Part shown: one piece after another, positions 1-6,225 of the stretch
How the letters are laid out: every line of letters begins with the position of its first letter
Position numbering within the stretch: the first letter of the stretch is position 1
Assembly: GCA_014799675.1 (NCBI GenBank)
Contig: JAAVHM010000069.1
Coordinates: 3,008-14,036 of the forward strand
DNA from: Ruminococcus sp.
GTDB taxonomy: Bacteria > Bacillota > Clostridia > Oscillospirales > Ruminococcaceae
Reading direction: 5' to 3'
DNA length: 11,029 nt
The notes under the pieces: model-generated
The model's input: the letters and a program-made list of their open reading frames with translations, nothing else
Database searches by the model: none
Told to the model about the DNA's origin: nothing
Translations under genes and position numbers: made by a program

Positions 1-314
1 TCAACGCTTTGAAGTCTGTCCTCGTCAACTGTCATGCCCGCAATGCCTATGTCTGCTTTGCCCGACTGAACCGCTGCAATGATAGAGTCAAACTGCATAT
101 CCTCGATTTCAAGCTTAAGACCCATATCTTCGGCAATAGCCTGAGCTATTTCTGCGTCGATACCCACAATATTGTCACCGTCGCGGTACTCATAGGGAGG
201 GAACTCCGCGTTGGTAGCCATAACGAGAGTGGTTTTCTTCTCTCCGCCGCAGCCTGCAAGGGAGAGGGTCATTACAGCGGCAAGCGCGCCGCACAAAATT
301 TTTGATAATTTCAT
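1..314 (-). CDS. Amino-acid ABC transporter substrate-binding lipoprotein (N-terminal part)
   Basis: This is the first 104 residues of a periplasmic-binding-protein-like lipoprotein; the rest runs off the left edge. The start MKLSKILCGALAAVMTLSLAGC carries a basic n-region, a hydrophobic core and a lipobox LAGC, so it should be exported and lipid-anchored. The mature part follows the SBP_bac_3 (polar/charged amino acid binding, HisJ/GlnH-like) pattern: ATNAEFPPYEY, then GIDAEIAQAIAEDMGLKLE, then FDSIIAAVQSGKADIGIAGMT. In that family these segments form the first lobe and the ligand-contacting strand. An AAAGGAG site lies 8-9 bases before the ATG, and a near-consensus promoter stands upstream. 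Permease and ATPase partners are expected beyond the window. The exact amino acid bound cannot be told. Confidence 0.9.
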   Translation of the reverse strand, partial: MKLSKILCGALAAVMTLSLAGCGGEKKTTLVMATNAEFPPYEYRDGDNIVGIDAEIAQAIAEDMGLKLEIEDMQFDSIIAAVQSGKADIGIAGMTVDEDRLQSV

Positions 315-348
315 AATTCTTACTCCTTTTTTGATAACGATAAGTACT

Positions 349-377
349 ATTATACATTATATTTTTGTATTTTTCAA
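349..377 (-). promoter_or_regulatory. Sigma-A type promoter of the substrate-binding protein gene
   Basis: On the minus strand there is TTGAAA (372-377), a 17-base spacer and TATAAT (349-354), ending 34 bases before the ATG at 314. Spacing and position fit a vegetative promoter for the binding-protein gene. The flanking spacer up to queF is very AT-rich and holds no gene. Confidence 0.7.
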
Positions 378-436
378 GTACTGCCGTATATTTTTTAATT
401 AATATCTACAATTTGCCGCATTTTAGGCAGTATGAA

Positions 437-467
437 AAACAATATTTGCATTTTTTCAACATTGTTT
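437..467 (-). terminator. Weak AT-rich hairpin downstream of queF
   Basis: On the minus strand AAACAAT (467-461) can pair with ATTGTTT (443-437) and the run continues as T residues. It lies about 30 bases after the queF stop, so it may end that transcript. The stem is short, AU-only apart from one G-C pair, and has a 17-base loop, so it is a weak call. Confidence 0.25.
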
Positions 468-495
468 ATACATAATTTCCCATATTTTCATTATG

Positions 496-993
496 TTACC
501 TGTTGTCTATTTTTTCGGGGTAAAGGTCGTGGCGGGTAAGGCGGTCTACCGCGACCTGCTCCCACATTGTACCCTTTTTTCCGTAGTTGCAGTAGGGGTC
601 AATGGAAATGCCGCCCCGGGGGGTGAATTTCCCCCAGACCTCGATATATTTGGGATCCATAAGCTTTATAAGGTCTTTCATGATAATGTTCATGCAGTCC
701 TCGTGGAAGTCCCCGTGGTTGCGGAAGCTGTACAGATAAAGCTTTAACGACTTGCTTTCCACCATTCTTTCCGCGGGGACGTAGGAAATATACACCGCCG
801 CAAAATCGGGCTGCCCTGTTATTGGGCAAAGGCTTGTGAACTCGGGGCAGTTGAATTTCACAAAATAGTCGTTGTCTTGGTGCTTGTTGATAAAGGTCTC
901 CAGCACCTCGGGGGCGTAGTCCGTTGGGTATTTTGTTTTCTGATTCCCCAGCAGGGTCACGCCCTCGGTCTCGGTTTTTGTTCTTCCTGACAT
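496..993 (-). CDS. queF: NADPH-dependent 7-cyano-7-deazaguanine (preQ0) reductase QueF
   Basis: Cytosolic enzyme that reduces the nitrile of preQ0 to the aminomethyl group of preQ1, the last free-base step of queuosine synthesis. The 165-residue length matches the short, single-domain QueF of Bacillus type rather than the longer E. coli form. The nucleophilic cysteine is C56 in EFTSLCPITGQPDF, with the proton-relay aspartate D63. The family signature ESKSLKLYLYSFRNHGDFHE (79-98) includes H97 and E98, which bind substrate. A GGAGG site stands 9 bases before the ATG. It stands apart from the other queuosine genes, directly downstream of a long imperfect palindrome and after an unrelated nucleotidyltransferase gene. 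I see no preQ1-I-like motif before it. Identification is secure. Confidence 0.97.
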   Translation of the reverse strand: MSGRTKTETEGVTLLGNQKTKYPTDYAPEVLETFINKHQDNDYFVKFNCPEFTSLCPITGQPDFAAVYISYVPAERMVESKSLKLYLYSFRNHGDFHEDCMNIIMKDLIKLMDPKYIEVWGKFTPRGGISIDPYCNYGKKGTMWEQVAVDRLTRHDLYPEKIDNR

Positions 994-1011
994 TTTAATT
1001 TCCTCCTTATC

Positions 1012-1108
1012 CTAATCTCAAATTAAAAGTGTACGCAAAAAATCTGCACAAAAATCATATATGCAAATTTTTGTTTGATTTTTTGCACACTTTTTAATTT
1101 GATATTAG
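1012..1108. repeat. 97-bp AT-rich imperfect palindrome between nucleotidyltransferase gene and queF
   Basis: Outer arms 1012-1044 and 1077-1108 are inverted copies. Both begin CTAAT, share TCAAATTAAAA, then GTGT, then GCAAAAAATC, and differ by about one substitution and two small indels. An inner inverted pair, ACAAAAAT and ATTTTTGT (about 1048-1075), extends the stem to a short central loop around TCATATATGC. One end overlaps the stop codon of the upstream gene (1105-1107). It has no GC-rich core followed by a U-run, so it is not a standard terminator. A small non-autonomous mobile palindrome (MITE/REP-like) or a regulatory dyad is possible. Confidence 0.7.
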
Positions 1109-1941
1109 TATTGATATAGATTGTTTATCCAATATTCTTTTATAAGCTTTCCTAATTTTTTGTAATGGTCGTTCCCGGCAATTTCCTCAACGTCCTTTTC
1201 AAACTGCTCCAACGACCATAAAAGGTTTTCTTTCATTGCTTCAAAGTCAGAAATACAGCCGTAACGCATTAAATGTGTCTGCTTTTCGGCGGGTATGAAG
1301 TGGAGCTTGTTTGCCGTTCCGCCCCATGTTATTTTATCGTATTTTGTCAGCAGGAGCGAGGTGTGGGCGTCCATTAAAATTCTTAGCACGCCGTTTAATT
1401 TGAAAAAGTCCTTACGCAGAAAATATTTTACCGACATCTGAATGTGAAGCCAATAGGTATCGACAATTCTGCTTATATCGCCCTGCCATGTATCGGCTTT
1501 CATTGCGCTGCCGATAAGCCTTTGAGCAGTATCGCCGCGGGAAAAAATTATGTCCTCCTCGGTAAGTTCGGCATAGTGGAGTTTGCACATAAAATCATCA
1601 ATAAAACCGTTGTTCAGCAGGAAAATATCGTACTGAAAAATCTTGCCGTTAAGGCTCAAAAGACAGTCGTAATTCTTCATTGCCTCGCCGTTAAAGTCCT
1701 CGCCCCAGCAGAGGATTACCTCGTCGCAAACGCTTTTCAGCATTTCGGTAAGACTTTTGTCAATGTCGCAGTAGGAAGCTTCGTCCGCTAAAATAACGAT
1801 ATCTATATCGGAATACTCGTCAGACAATTTGTCATACAGACCGTGCGTGTTTGAGCCGAAATACCAAGCCGCAAGCACGCCGCTGTTTTCTTTGATAAGA
1901 GCGATAAATTTTTCGTTGACAGTTTTAAGCTCGTTCAGCAT
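1105..1941 (-). CDS. Nucleotidyltransferase-fold protein (aminoglycoside/MNT-like), substrate unknown
   Basis: A 278-residue soluble protein with the pol-beta nucleotidyltransferase signature near its N-terminus: W26-Y-F-G29-S30, then the metal-binding pair D45-I-D47 in YSDIDIVIL, and a likely third carboxylate D105 in FQYDIFLL. The rest is mostly helical, as in proteins loosely related to aminoglycoside or lincosamide nucleotidyltransferases. These transfer a nucleotide, usually AMP, to a small molecule. The actual substrate cannot be inferred, and resistance should not be assumed. I place the start at the ATG at 1941, preceded by GAAAGG at 10-base spacing, rather than at an upstream in-frame TTG (1959). 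It is divergent from the lipoprotein gene at 2039 and its stop overlaps the palindrome before queF. Confidence 0.8.
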   Translation of the reverse strand: MLNELKTVNEKFIALIKENSGVLAAWYFGSNTHGLYDKLSDEYSDIDIVILADEASYCDIDKSLTEMLKSVCDEVILCWGEDFNGEAMKNYDCLLSLNGKIFQYDIFLLNNGFIDDFMCKLHYAELTEEDIIFSRGDTAQRLIGSAMKADTWQGDISRIVDTYWLHIQMSVKYFLRKDFFKLNGVLRILMDAHTSLLLTKYDKITWGGTANKLHFIPAEKQTHLMRYGCISDFEAMKENLLWSLEQFEKDVEEIAGNDHYKKLGKLIKEYWINNLYQY

Positions 1942-1974
1942 TTTAAATTTTCCTTTCAAAAATTTTTTCAGCTA

Positions 1975-2003
1975 TTGCTTTTAGATACTTTTTATGTTAT
2001 CAT
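1975..2003 (+). promoter_or_regulatory. Candidate promoter of the lipoprotein gene
   Basis: TTGCTT (1975-1980), a 17-base spacer and TATCAT (1998-2003) form a plausible but imperfect vegetative promoter about 35 bases before the ATG at 2039. Its -10 box lies over the centre of a perfect palindrome, so binding of a dimeric protein there would block it. Confidence 0.4.
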
Positions 2004-2011
2004 AAAAAGTA
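1986..2011. promoter_or_regulatory. Perfect 26-bp dyad in a divergent intergenic region
   Basis: TACTTTTTATG (1986-1996), TTAT, then CATAAAAAGTA (2001-2011): two perfect 11-bp arms with a 4-base centre. It lies in the 97-base spacer between divergently transcribed genes, where no terminator is needed, and overlaps the candidate promoter. It is therefore read as a possible operator rather than a terminator. No regulator can be named. Confidence 0.45.
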
Positions 2012-2038
2012 ATAAAAGTAAAGCAGGGGGATACATAA

Positions 2039-3259
2039 ATGAAAAAATATTTTTTGGCATTGACATTATCTGCGGCAATGCTTCTTTCCTCATGTGCGGG
2101 AAATACAGCAGTATCGGAAAACTCCGAGACCGTACAGGCGGCGGAAAACTCCGATACGGTAACAACGTCGGAAACCACAACAGAAGTAACTTCCGAGACG
2201 ACATTGCAGACAAGCCCCACAACAGTTGAGGAAACTTCACCAATGCCGCCCGAAATAGAAAAATACTATGTTACCGACAGTTTTATTGAAATTCCACTCT
2301 CATACGAGGGCAGAGAGGTTTATCTCGATAATGTCTGCCGAGAGGTCGTTGAGGGCTGCGGATACGAGGATTTCCCCGCAAAGGAGGATATCGCCCCCGC
2401 AATTGAATGTGCTTTTGAAAATTATTTTAAGGGCACGTCAGTATATTATATGGACGACCGCGGGGAACAGCCATGTACAGTTGAAAATCTAAGCTTTAAA
2501 GAGGGATTGTATCTGGATTTCGACAATGACGGCGAAAACGAAAGCATTATCGTTATTACAAACAACTCGGAAGCTCCGTTCACAGGAAACATGACGTTTA
2601 TTTACATCGACAGAGAAATTGGCGCGCTGGCTTTGGAAAAGTACGATGAGCGTTACGACAGAAAATCGTCACATATTTACGGGCTTGTTTACGACGACTG
2701 CGTAAACCTTATTACTGAAAGCGGTCACGGCACTGTATCGGAAACTATTTTGTACACCTATGAAAACGGCGGATTTAAAGCGGCTTGGGGAAGCAGCTCC
2801 ATATGGGCAAACGGCGCTGCTGTTTCATGCTGGGAGCCGTTCGGTTCGGGCTATGACTGTCCTATCCGACTTGTATGGAATCCCGAAAAAAAGCAATACG
2901 ACGCTATCGGCAGGGAGGAAATTTCCTATGAGGAACTTACGAAAAAAATTCCCGAAATGAAAATGCTCTGCGCCGAAATCGAGCGCGTTCACCAAAAGGA
3001 GATAACCTCCATAGAAACCGAGGGCGGGCTTAATTTCTATTTCTTTATGGGCGATACCTACACAACCGCGTATGTCGATGATTTTACCATAGGCGAATAT
3101 ACTTCAAAAGGCTTTCTTAGAACAGAAATACGGAGCAAGCGTAACGCCAACGATGTCAACGACTGCAAATCCGTCGCGGAATTGTATGGTTACGACAACG
3201 ACATAGTCTACGGCTTGTTTCTGACCTATGCCGTTCCCGACCGCCGCGCCGCCGAATAA
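2039..3259 (+). CDS. Large secreted lipoprotein of unknown function
   Basis: A 406-residue predicted lipoprotein that I do not recognise. MKKYFLALTLSAAMLLSSC gives a signal peptide with lipobox LSSC and lipidated C19. Residues about 20-70 are a low-complexity linker of Ser, Thr, Glu and Val (SETTTEVTSETT and similar), typical of a spacer lifting a domain off the membrane through the cell wall. A globular domain follows, about 75-400. It contains LYLDFDNDGENESIIVI, an Asp/Asn-rich loop followed by a hydrophobic strand that resembles the calcium-binding turns of VCBS/FG-GAP-type repeats. Later segments are rich in aromatics and read as beta strands. The start has a GGGGG-type ribosome site at 2025-2030. 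The next gene, 70 bases on, has its own promoter, so the two need not be co-transcribed. Confidence 0.85.
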   Translation: MKKYFLALTLSAAMLLSSCAGNTAVSENSETVQAAENSDTVTTSETTTEVTSETTLQTSPTTVEETSPMPPEIEKYYVTDSFIEIPLSYEGREVYLDNVCREVVEGCGYEDFPAKEDIAPAIECAFENYFKGTSVYYMDDRGEQPCTVENLSFKEGLYLDFDNDGENESIIVITNNSEAPFTGNMTFIYIDREIGALALEKYDERYDRKSSHIYGLVYDDCVNLITESGHGTVSETILYTYENGGFKAAWGSSSIWANGAAVSCWEPFGSGYDCPIRLVWNPEKKQYDAIGREEISYEELTKKIPEMKMLCAEIERVHQKEITSIETEGGLNFYFFMGDTYTTAYVDDFTIGEYTSKGFLRTEIRSKRNANDVNDCKSVAELYGYDNDIVYGLFLTYAVPDRRAAE

Positions 3260-3264
3260 AGATG

Positions 3265-3293
3265 TTGACTTATTAAAATAGGTATGATATAAT
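3265..3293 (+). promoter_or_regulatory. Sigma-A type promoter of the small FliF/YscJ-like gene
   Basis: TTGACT (3265-3270), a 17-base spacer and TATAAT (3288-3293) lie 36 bases upstream of the ATG at 3330. The match is near-consensus, so the downstream gene is probably expressed independently of the lipoprotein gene that ends at 3259. Confidence 0.8.
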
Positions 3294-3329
3294 AACTTTA
3301 AAATACATAATAAACGGGAGTTGCTTTTG

Positions 3330-3767
3330 ATGAAAAAAATAATTATAGTTGCTGTGATAATTGCACTTTTGGCAGCCGCATCTGCATTGCTGATAAAAAA
3401 CAAAAACAATGCTGCGAGCGCAGAATCAGGCGTTGTAACAAACGTGGTCATGTCCTTGGACGACGGTTCTTTCAGCGCTGTTGCCGATAAGAACTTAACG
3501 CAGGATGAAGTGGATGTTATTACGATAATTGATACTGAAAACAGAATAGCCGCAATGCTTGCGGAATTGGATAAAATAAATTCCGCAAGAGTAAATATTG
3601 CTGTCGATAATTCGTCCGTTACGGCGGTTCTTGATATAAGCGAAGAGCTGACTCCCGACGAAACAGACGGAGTAGTAAAATTAATAATGATGTCTTTGGA
3701 CGGCATTGAAAAAGAGGACGTTGTAATTTTCGACCAAAATAATAATGTTATTTTTCTGGAGCGATAA
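3330..3767 (+). CDS. Small membrane-anchored protein with a FliF/YscJ-like ring-building domain
   Basis: A 145-residue protein with one N-terminal hydrophobic segment (about residues 3-23, IIIVAVIIALLAAASALLI) followed by KNKN, so it is probably anchored with its C-terminal domain outside. The extracytoplasmic part contains ENRIAAMLAELDKINSARVN, then a strand TAVLDI, then LTPDETDGVVKLIMMSLDGI and VVIFDQNNNVIF. This order (helix, SARV strand, short strand, helix, VVDQNG strand) is the pattern of the ring-building motif in FliF and YscJ/EscJ family proteins. It is also related to the fold of sporulation SpoIIIAG. FliF has more domains and a second membrane span; here only one motif is present. 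The ATG at 3330 follows GGGAG at 9-base spacing and is preferred to an upstream TTG (3321). No secretion, flagellar or spore genes are adjacent. The function is unknown and the family link is by eye only. Confidence 0.7.
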   Translation: MKKIIIVAVIIALLAAASALLIKNKNNAASAESGVVTNVVMSLDDGSFSAVADKNLTQDEVDVITIIDTENRIAAMLAELDKINSARVNIAVDNSSVTAVLDISEELTPDETDGVVKLIMMSLDGIEKEDVVIFDQNNNVIFLER

Positions 3768-3781
3768 AAAATTCCACCGAA

Positions 3782-4306
3782 TTATTTTCTTACAGAATAT
3801 AAATAATGTGGCATATCAACACCGCGAAAATGCTTCACCATAATTTCATTTTGTTTAGTCATACCGTTTCGCAGAGCGACCCTCTGTGAAACGGTATTTG
3901 TGTCTCTGATAATGGAGCAGACTTCCTCGGCGTTAAGCGTTGAAAAAGCATACTCCTTGCAGGCTTTTGCGGCTTCTGTGGCATAGCCGTTGTGCCAGTA
4001 TGCGCGCTGAAAAATGTAGCCTATTTCAAGAACCTTCCTGCCGTTCCAGTCCTGCATGGTAAGTCCGCATTGTCCTATCATTTCCTCCGTTTCTTCAAGT
4101 ACTACCGCCCATAAGCCGAAGCCGTATTTTTCATATCGGGCAAGCTGTTTGTCAAGCCACTCCTGCACTTCCGCGTCATTGTACGCGCCGTTGTAGGCGT
4201 ACATTGTTTCCTCGTCCTGCAAGATTTTGCAAAGAGAAAAATAATCGGACTGCTCCATTTTGCGGAGATATAAGCGTTCGGTTTCAATTATAAAATTTTT
4301 CTCCAT
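3782..4306 (-). CDS. GNAT family N-acetyltransferase (RimJ/RimL-like)
   Basis: A 174-residue cytosolic acetyltransferase. It opens with the typical ETERLYLRKMEQSDYFSL stretch of RimJ/RimL-type GNAT proteins. It continues with IGQCGLTM and LEIGYIFQRAYWHNGYATEAAKA, where the HNGYATEA turn is the acetyl-CoA pyrophosphate-binding motif A, and ends with SQRVALRNGM, the usual late motif. Such enzymes acetylate protein N-termini or small amines; the substrate here is not evident. Its ATG overlaps the stop of the Nudix gene in the sequence TAATG, so the two are likely translationally coupled. A GAGGA site precedes it. It converges on the small FliF/YscJ-like gene with a 14-base gap and no obvious terminator between them. 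Confidence 0.92.
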   Translation of the reverse strand: MEKNFIIETERLYLRKMEQSDYFSLCKILQDEETMYAYNGAYNDAEVQEWLDKQLARYEKYGFGLWAVVLEETEEMIGQCGLTMQDWNGRKVLEIGYIFQRAYWHNGYATEAAKACKEYAFSTLNAEEVCSIIRDTNTVSQRVALRNGMTKQNEIMVKHFRGVDMPHYLYSVRK

Positions 4307-4803
4307 TATATCGTCCTCTTTAATTTCAGCACAAATTCGGGCTGGGTTATGTACTCCATGTAGATCGGTCTGCCGCTGTATTCAAGAAACGCCTTGAACC
4401 TTTCGATAATCGCAGGCTCGGTTATCATGTCAAGGACTTTTTCTTTCGGCACATACATGGACTCCGAATTTTCCTCGGAGGGTCTCGGCTCACCCGACAC
4501 CGCCCTGCAAATAAAGTCGGGCATAAGCTTTGTGGGGATTTCCTTTACGCCGTTGTAGCCCGCGTATTTCCCCGTGTTTGAGGACAGGCAGAAAATCTCT
4601 CCCACTTCAATTTCCACGCCTGTTTCCTCCATGACCTCTCTTTTCAAGCCGTCAAAAAGATTTTCGCCGACCTCAACCATTCCCCCGGGGAACACCCAGC
4701 CCTGCCGCCAATGCTTTACCATAAGTATTTCGTTCTTGTCGTTTATCACAATTCCGCCGACAGCAACTATGTGTGTCGGAAGTACCCATTCTTTGTTTTC
4801 CAT
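4306..4803 (-). CDS. Nudix hydrolase
   Basis: A 165-residue Nudix-fold hydrolase. The Nudix box GX5EX7REUXEEXGU is complete from G41 to V63: G41, E47, R55-E56-V57, E59-E60, G62-V63. It follows the WVFPGG strand. Such enzymes hydrolyse nucleoside diphosphates linked to another group, and the substrate is set by the rest of the protein, which gives no clear clue here. It lies 48 bases downstream of queC, in the same direction and without a visible terminator. It may therefore be carried on the queuosine transcript, although a repeat separates them. The start has AAAGGA about 11 bases upstream. A role in clearing damaged or modified nucleotides would be speculation. Confidence 0.93.
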   Translation of the reverse strand: MENKEWVLPTHIVAVGGIVINDKNEILMVKHWRQGWVFPGGMVEVGENLFDGLKREVMEETGVEIEVGEIFCLSSNTGKYAGYNGVKEIPTKLMPDFICRAVSGEPRPSEENSESMYVPKEKVLDMITEPAIIERFKAFLEYSGRPIYMEYITQPEFVLKLKRTI

Positions 4804-4830
4804 AAAACAAGTCCTTTCTAAAATTCAATA

Positions 4831-4865
4831 ATAACTGTACACTGTCAACTATCAACTGTCAACTG
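4831..4865 (-). repeat. TTGACAG-type dispersed repeat at the 3' end of queC
   Basis: On the minus strand this is a run of CAGTTGACAGTTGA, TAGTTGACAG, TGTACAGTTAT. It matches the block at 5611-5645 at 32 of 35 positions in the same orientation. The queC stop codon (4852-4854) falls inside it. The internal 7-base period TTGACAG gives a short tandem character. Confidence 0.8.
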
Positions 4866-5541
4866 CAAACAGCGGGTCTTTAACCCCATTCGCCTCAAAC
4901 GCCGCAAGCCTGTCCCGACAAGTGCCGCAAACTCCGCAGGGGACGTCCCCGCCCTCGTAACAGCTCCATGTCAGCTCATAGGGAACGCCAAGCTCCAGAC
5001 CCGTTTTAACGACCTGCGCCTTGTTCATTCCCACAAAGGGAGCTTCAATTTTCACCTGTCCGCCGCTGCCCTCCCAAACGGCTTTGTTCATAGCTTCGTT
5101 GAACGCGGGGGAACAGTCGGGATAGGCGTTCCCCGCGGAATCGTCCGCGTGCGCGCCGTAGAAAATCACGCCGCATTCCTTGGAAAGCGCAACGCTTGCC
5201 GCCGCCGAAATAAACAGACCGTTCCGAAACGGCACATATGTTGAAACGGGAGAACCCTCCGTTTTTTCAAGCTGCTCTGCATAGCTTTCGTGAGGAATTT
5301 CCTCTTTGGACTGCGCCAGCAGGGAACAGTCGCTGTACTGAAAAATAAGACTAAGGTCAAGCTTGATATGCTCCACGCCGTAGTGTTCCGCAACAGCGTT
5401 TGCAGCTTGAATTTCTTTGGTATGCTTCTGTCCGTAGAAAACGGAGAGAGCAACCACATTTTCCGAACCGTATTTTTTTACCGCCAGCGCAAGACAGGTG
5501 GAGCTGTCCACGCCGCCGCTGAATAGTACCAATGATTTCAT
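4852..5541 (-). CDS. queC: 7-cyano-7-deazaguanine (preQ0) synthase QueC
   Basis: Cytosolic ATP-dependent enzyme that converts 7-carboxy-7-deazaguanine and ammonia to preQ0. The 229-residue protein begins MKSLVLFSGGVDSSTCLALA with the PP-loop SGGVDS at 8-13, which binds ATP. The zinc site near the C-terminus is made by C194, C202, C205 and C208 in SCYEGGDVPCGVCGTC. Both are standard for QueC. A GGAGGT site stands 6 bases before the ATG. It lies 83 bases downstream of folE, and a TTGACAG repeat fills that gap. The last residues AVDS and the stop are encoded by another copy of the repeat, so the extreme tail is unlikely to be functional. Identification is secure. Confidence 0.97.
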   Translation of the reverse strand: MKSLVLFSGGVDSSTCLALAVKKYGSENVVALSVFYGQKHTKEIQAANAVAEHYGVEHIKLDLSLIFQYSDCSLLAQSKEEIPHESYAEQLEKTEGSPVSTYVPFRNGLFISAAASVALSKECGVIFYGAHADDSAGNAYPDCSPAFNEAMNKAVWEGSGGQVKIEAPFVGMNKAQVVKTGLELGVPYELTWSCYEGGDVPCGVCGTCRDRLAAFEANGVKDPLFAVDS

Positions 5542-5557
5542 AATTTTACCTCCAAAA

Positions 5558-5645
5558 AGTTGACAGCAATTTACAGTGTACAGTTGACAGTGTATAGTTG
5601 ATAGTTATTTTTAACTTTACACTGTCAACTGTCAACTGTCAACTG
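5558..5645. repeat. Inverted TTGACAG repeat block between folE and queC
   Basis: Two facing arms are seen on the plus strand. The first is TTTACAGTGTACAGTTGACAG with TGTATAGTTGATAG (about 5570-5603). The second is TTTACACTGTCAACT with three GTCAACT-type units (5616-5645), and the two can fold into a long imperfect hairpin around TTATTTTTAA. A further AGTTGACAG lies at 5558-5567, close to the queC ribosome site. The folE stop codon (5625-5627) lies within the right arm. Spacing is uniform without unique spacers, so it is not a CRISPR. Confidence 0.8.
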
Positions 5646-6212
5646 ATTAAAAAGCCTGTTCTGCAAAGCCGTATCTGTCTCGAACCGTCCCCGCAGAGTA
5701 ACCGTCGCAGTCTTTGCGGAGGGCTTTTTTATCCCCCTTGCGGTCATGCAGCTGTGGCTTGCTTCGATAAAGACCGCAACGTCCTCCGAGCCGCTTGCAA
5801 GCTGCATAATTTCAGCAATATCCGAACCGATACGCTCCTGCAATTGGAGACGCTTTGCCGCCATGTCCGCAATGCGGGCAATTTTTGAAAGCCCCAGAAC
5901 ACGTCCCTTTGGAATATAAGCGACAGTAACTTTCATGTCGTACATCAGCGCAAGGTGGTGCTCGCAGTAGGAAAAGACCTCGATGTCCCGCACGATAACA
6001 ATATCGTTTTCCGTGTATTTCGTTTCAAAGGATTTTGCGAACATCTCGGCAATTTCCCGATTGGAATAATTCATTCCCTCGAAAACCTCGCCGTACATTT
6101 TCGCAACACGTGCAGGGGTCTCCCGCAAGCCCTCGCGGTCGGGGTCGTCCCCCAAAGCCTTTAGTATGCCGCGGATATGTTCTTCTATTGCGGCGTAATC
6201 AATTTTATCCAT
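5625..6212 (-). CDS. folE: GTP cyclohydrolase I (type IA)
   Basis: Converts GTP to 7,8-dihydroneopterin triphosphate, the shared precursor of folate and queuosine; here it supplies QueD. The 195-residue protein has the catalytic zinc ligands C83 and H86 in FSYCEHH and C155 in HSCMTARG. It also has the conserved IPKGRVLGLSKIARIADM and the RLQLQERI segment typical of bacterial GCYH-IA. I place the start at the ATG at 6212, 9 bases after AAGGAGA (6221-6227), instead of an upstream in-frame TTG (6239). The upstream gene ends at 6226, inside this ribosome site, so the pair is tightly linked. The C-terminal LTVDS and stop come from the TTGACAG repeat rather than from the conserved domain. A second folE elsewhere for folate is possible but not visible. 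Confidence 0.96.
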   Translation of the reverse strand: MDKIDYAAIEEHIRGILKALGDDPDREGLRETPARVAKMYGEVFEGMNYSNREIAEMFAKSFETKYTENDIVIVRDIEVFSYCEHHLALMYDMKVTVAYIPKGRVLGLSKIARIADMAAKRLQLQERIGSDIAEIMQLASGSEDVAVFIEASHSCMTARGIKKPSAKTATVTLRGRFETDTALQNRLFNQLTVDS

Positions 6213-6225
6213 TTTTAAAATCTCC

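Noticed and set aside
994..1104. preQ1 riboswitch in front of queF
   Set aside because: The region is an AT-rich palindrome without the C-rich loop and A-rich tail of preQ1-I, and it has no terminator or sequestered ribosome site.
1444..1791. 115-codon plus-strand open frame inside the nucleotidyltransferase gene
   Set aside because: It is antisense to the conserved GS and DxD region of the real gene and shows no initiation signal.
3104..3706. 200-codon minus-strand open frame under the lipoprotein and the FliF/YscJ-like gene
   Set aside because: It spans the promoter and the ends of two well-supported plus-strand genes, is Ser/Ile/Thr-rich without domain features, and has no ribosome site.
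3768..3781. Bidirectional terminator between the converging FliF/YscJ-like and GNAT genes
   Set aside because: The 14-base gap and its flanks show no inverted repeat with a U-run.
5558..5645. CRISPR array from repeated GTCAACT units
   Set aside because: The units are 7 bases, contiguous and without unique spacers, and no cas genes are near.
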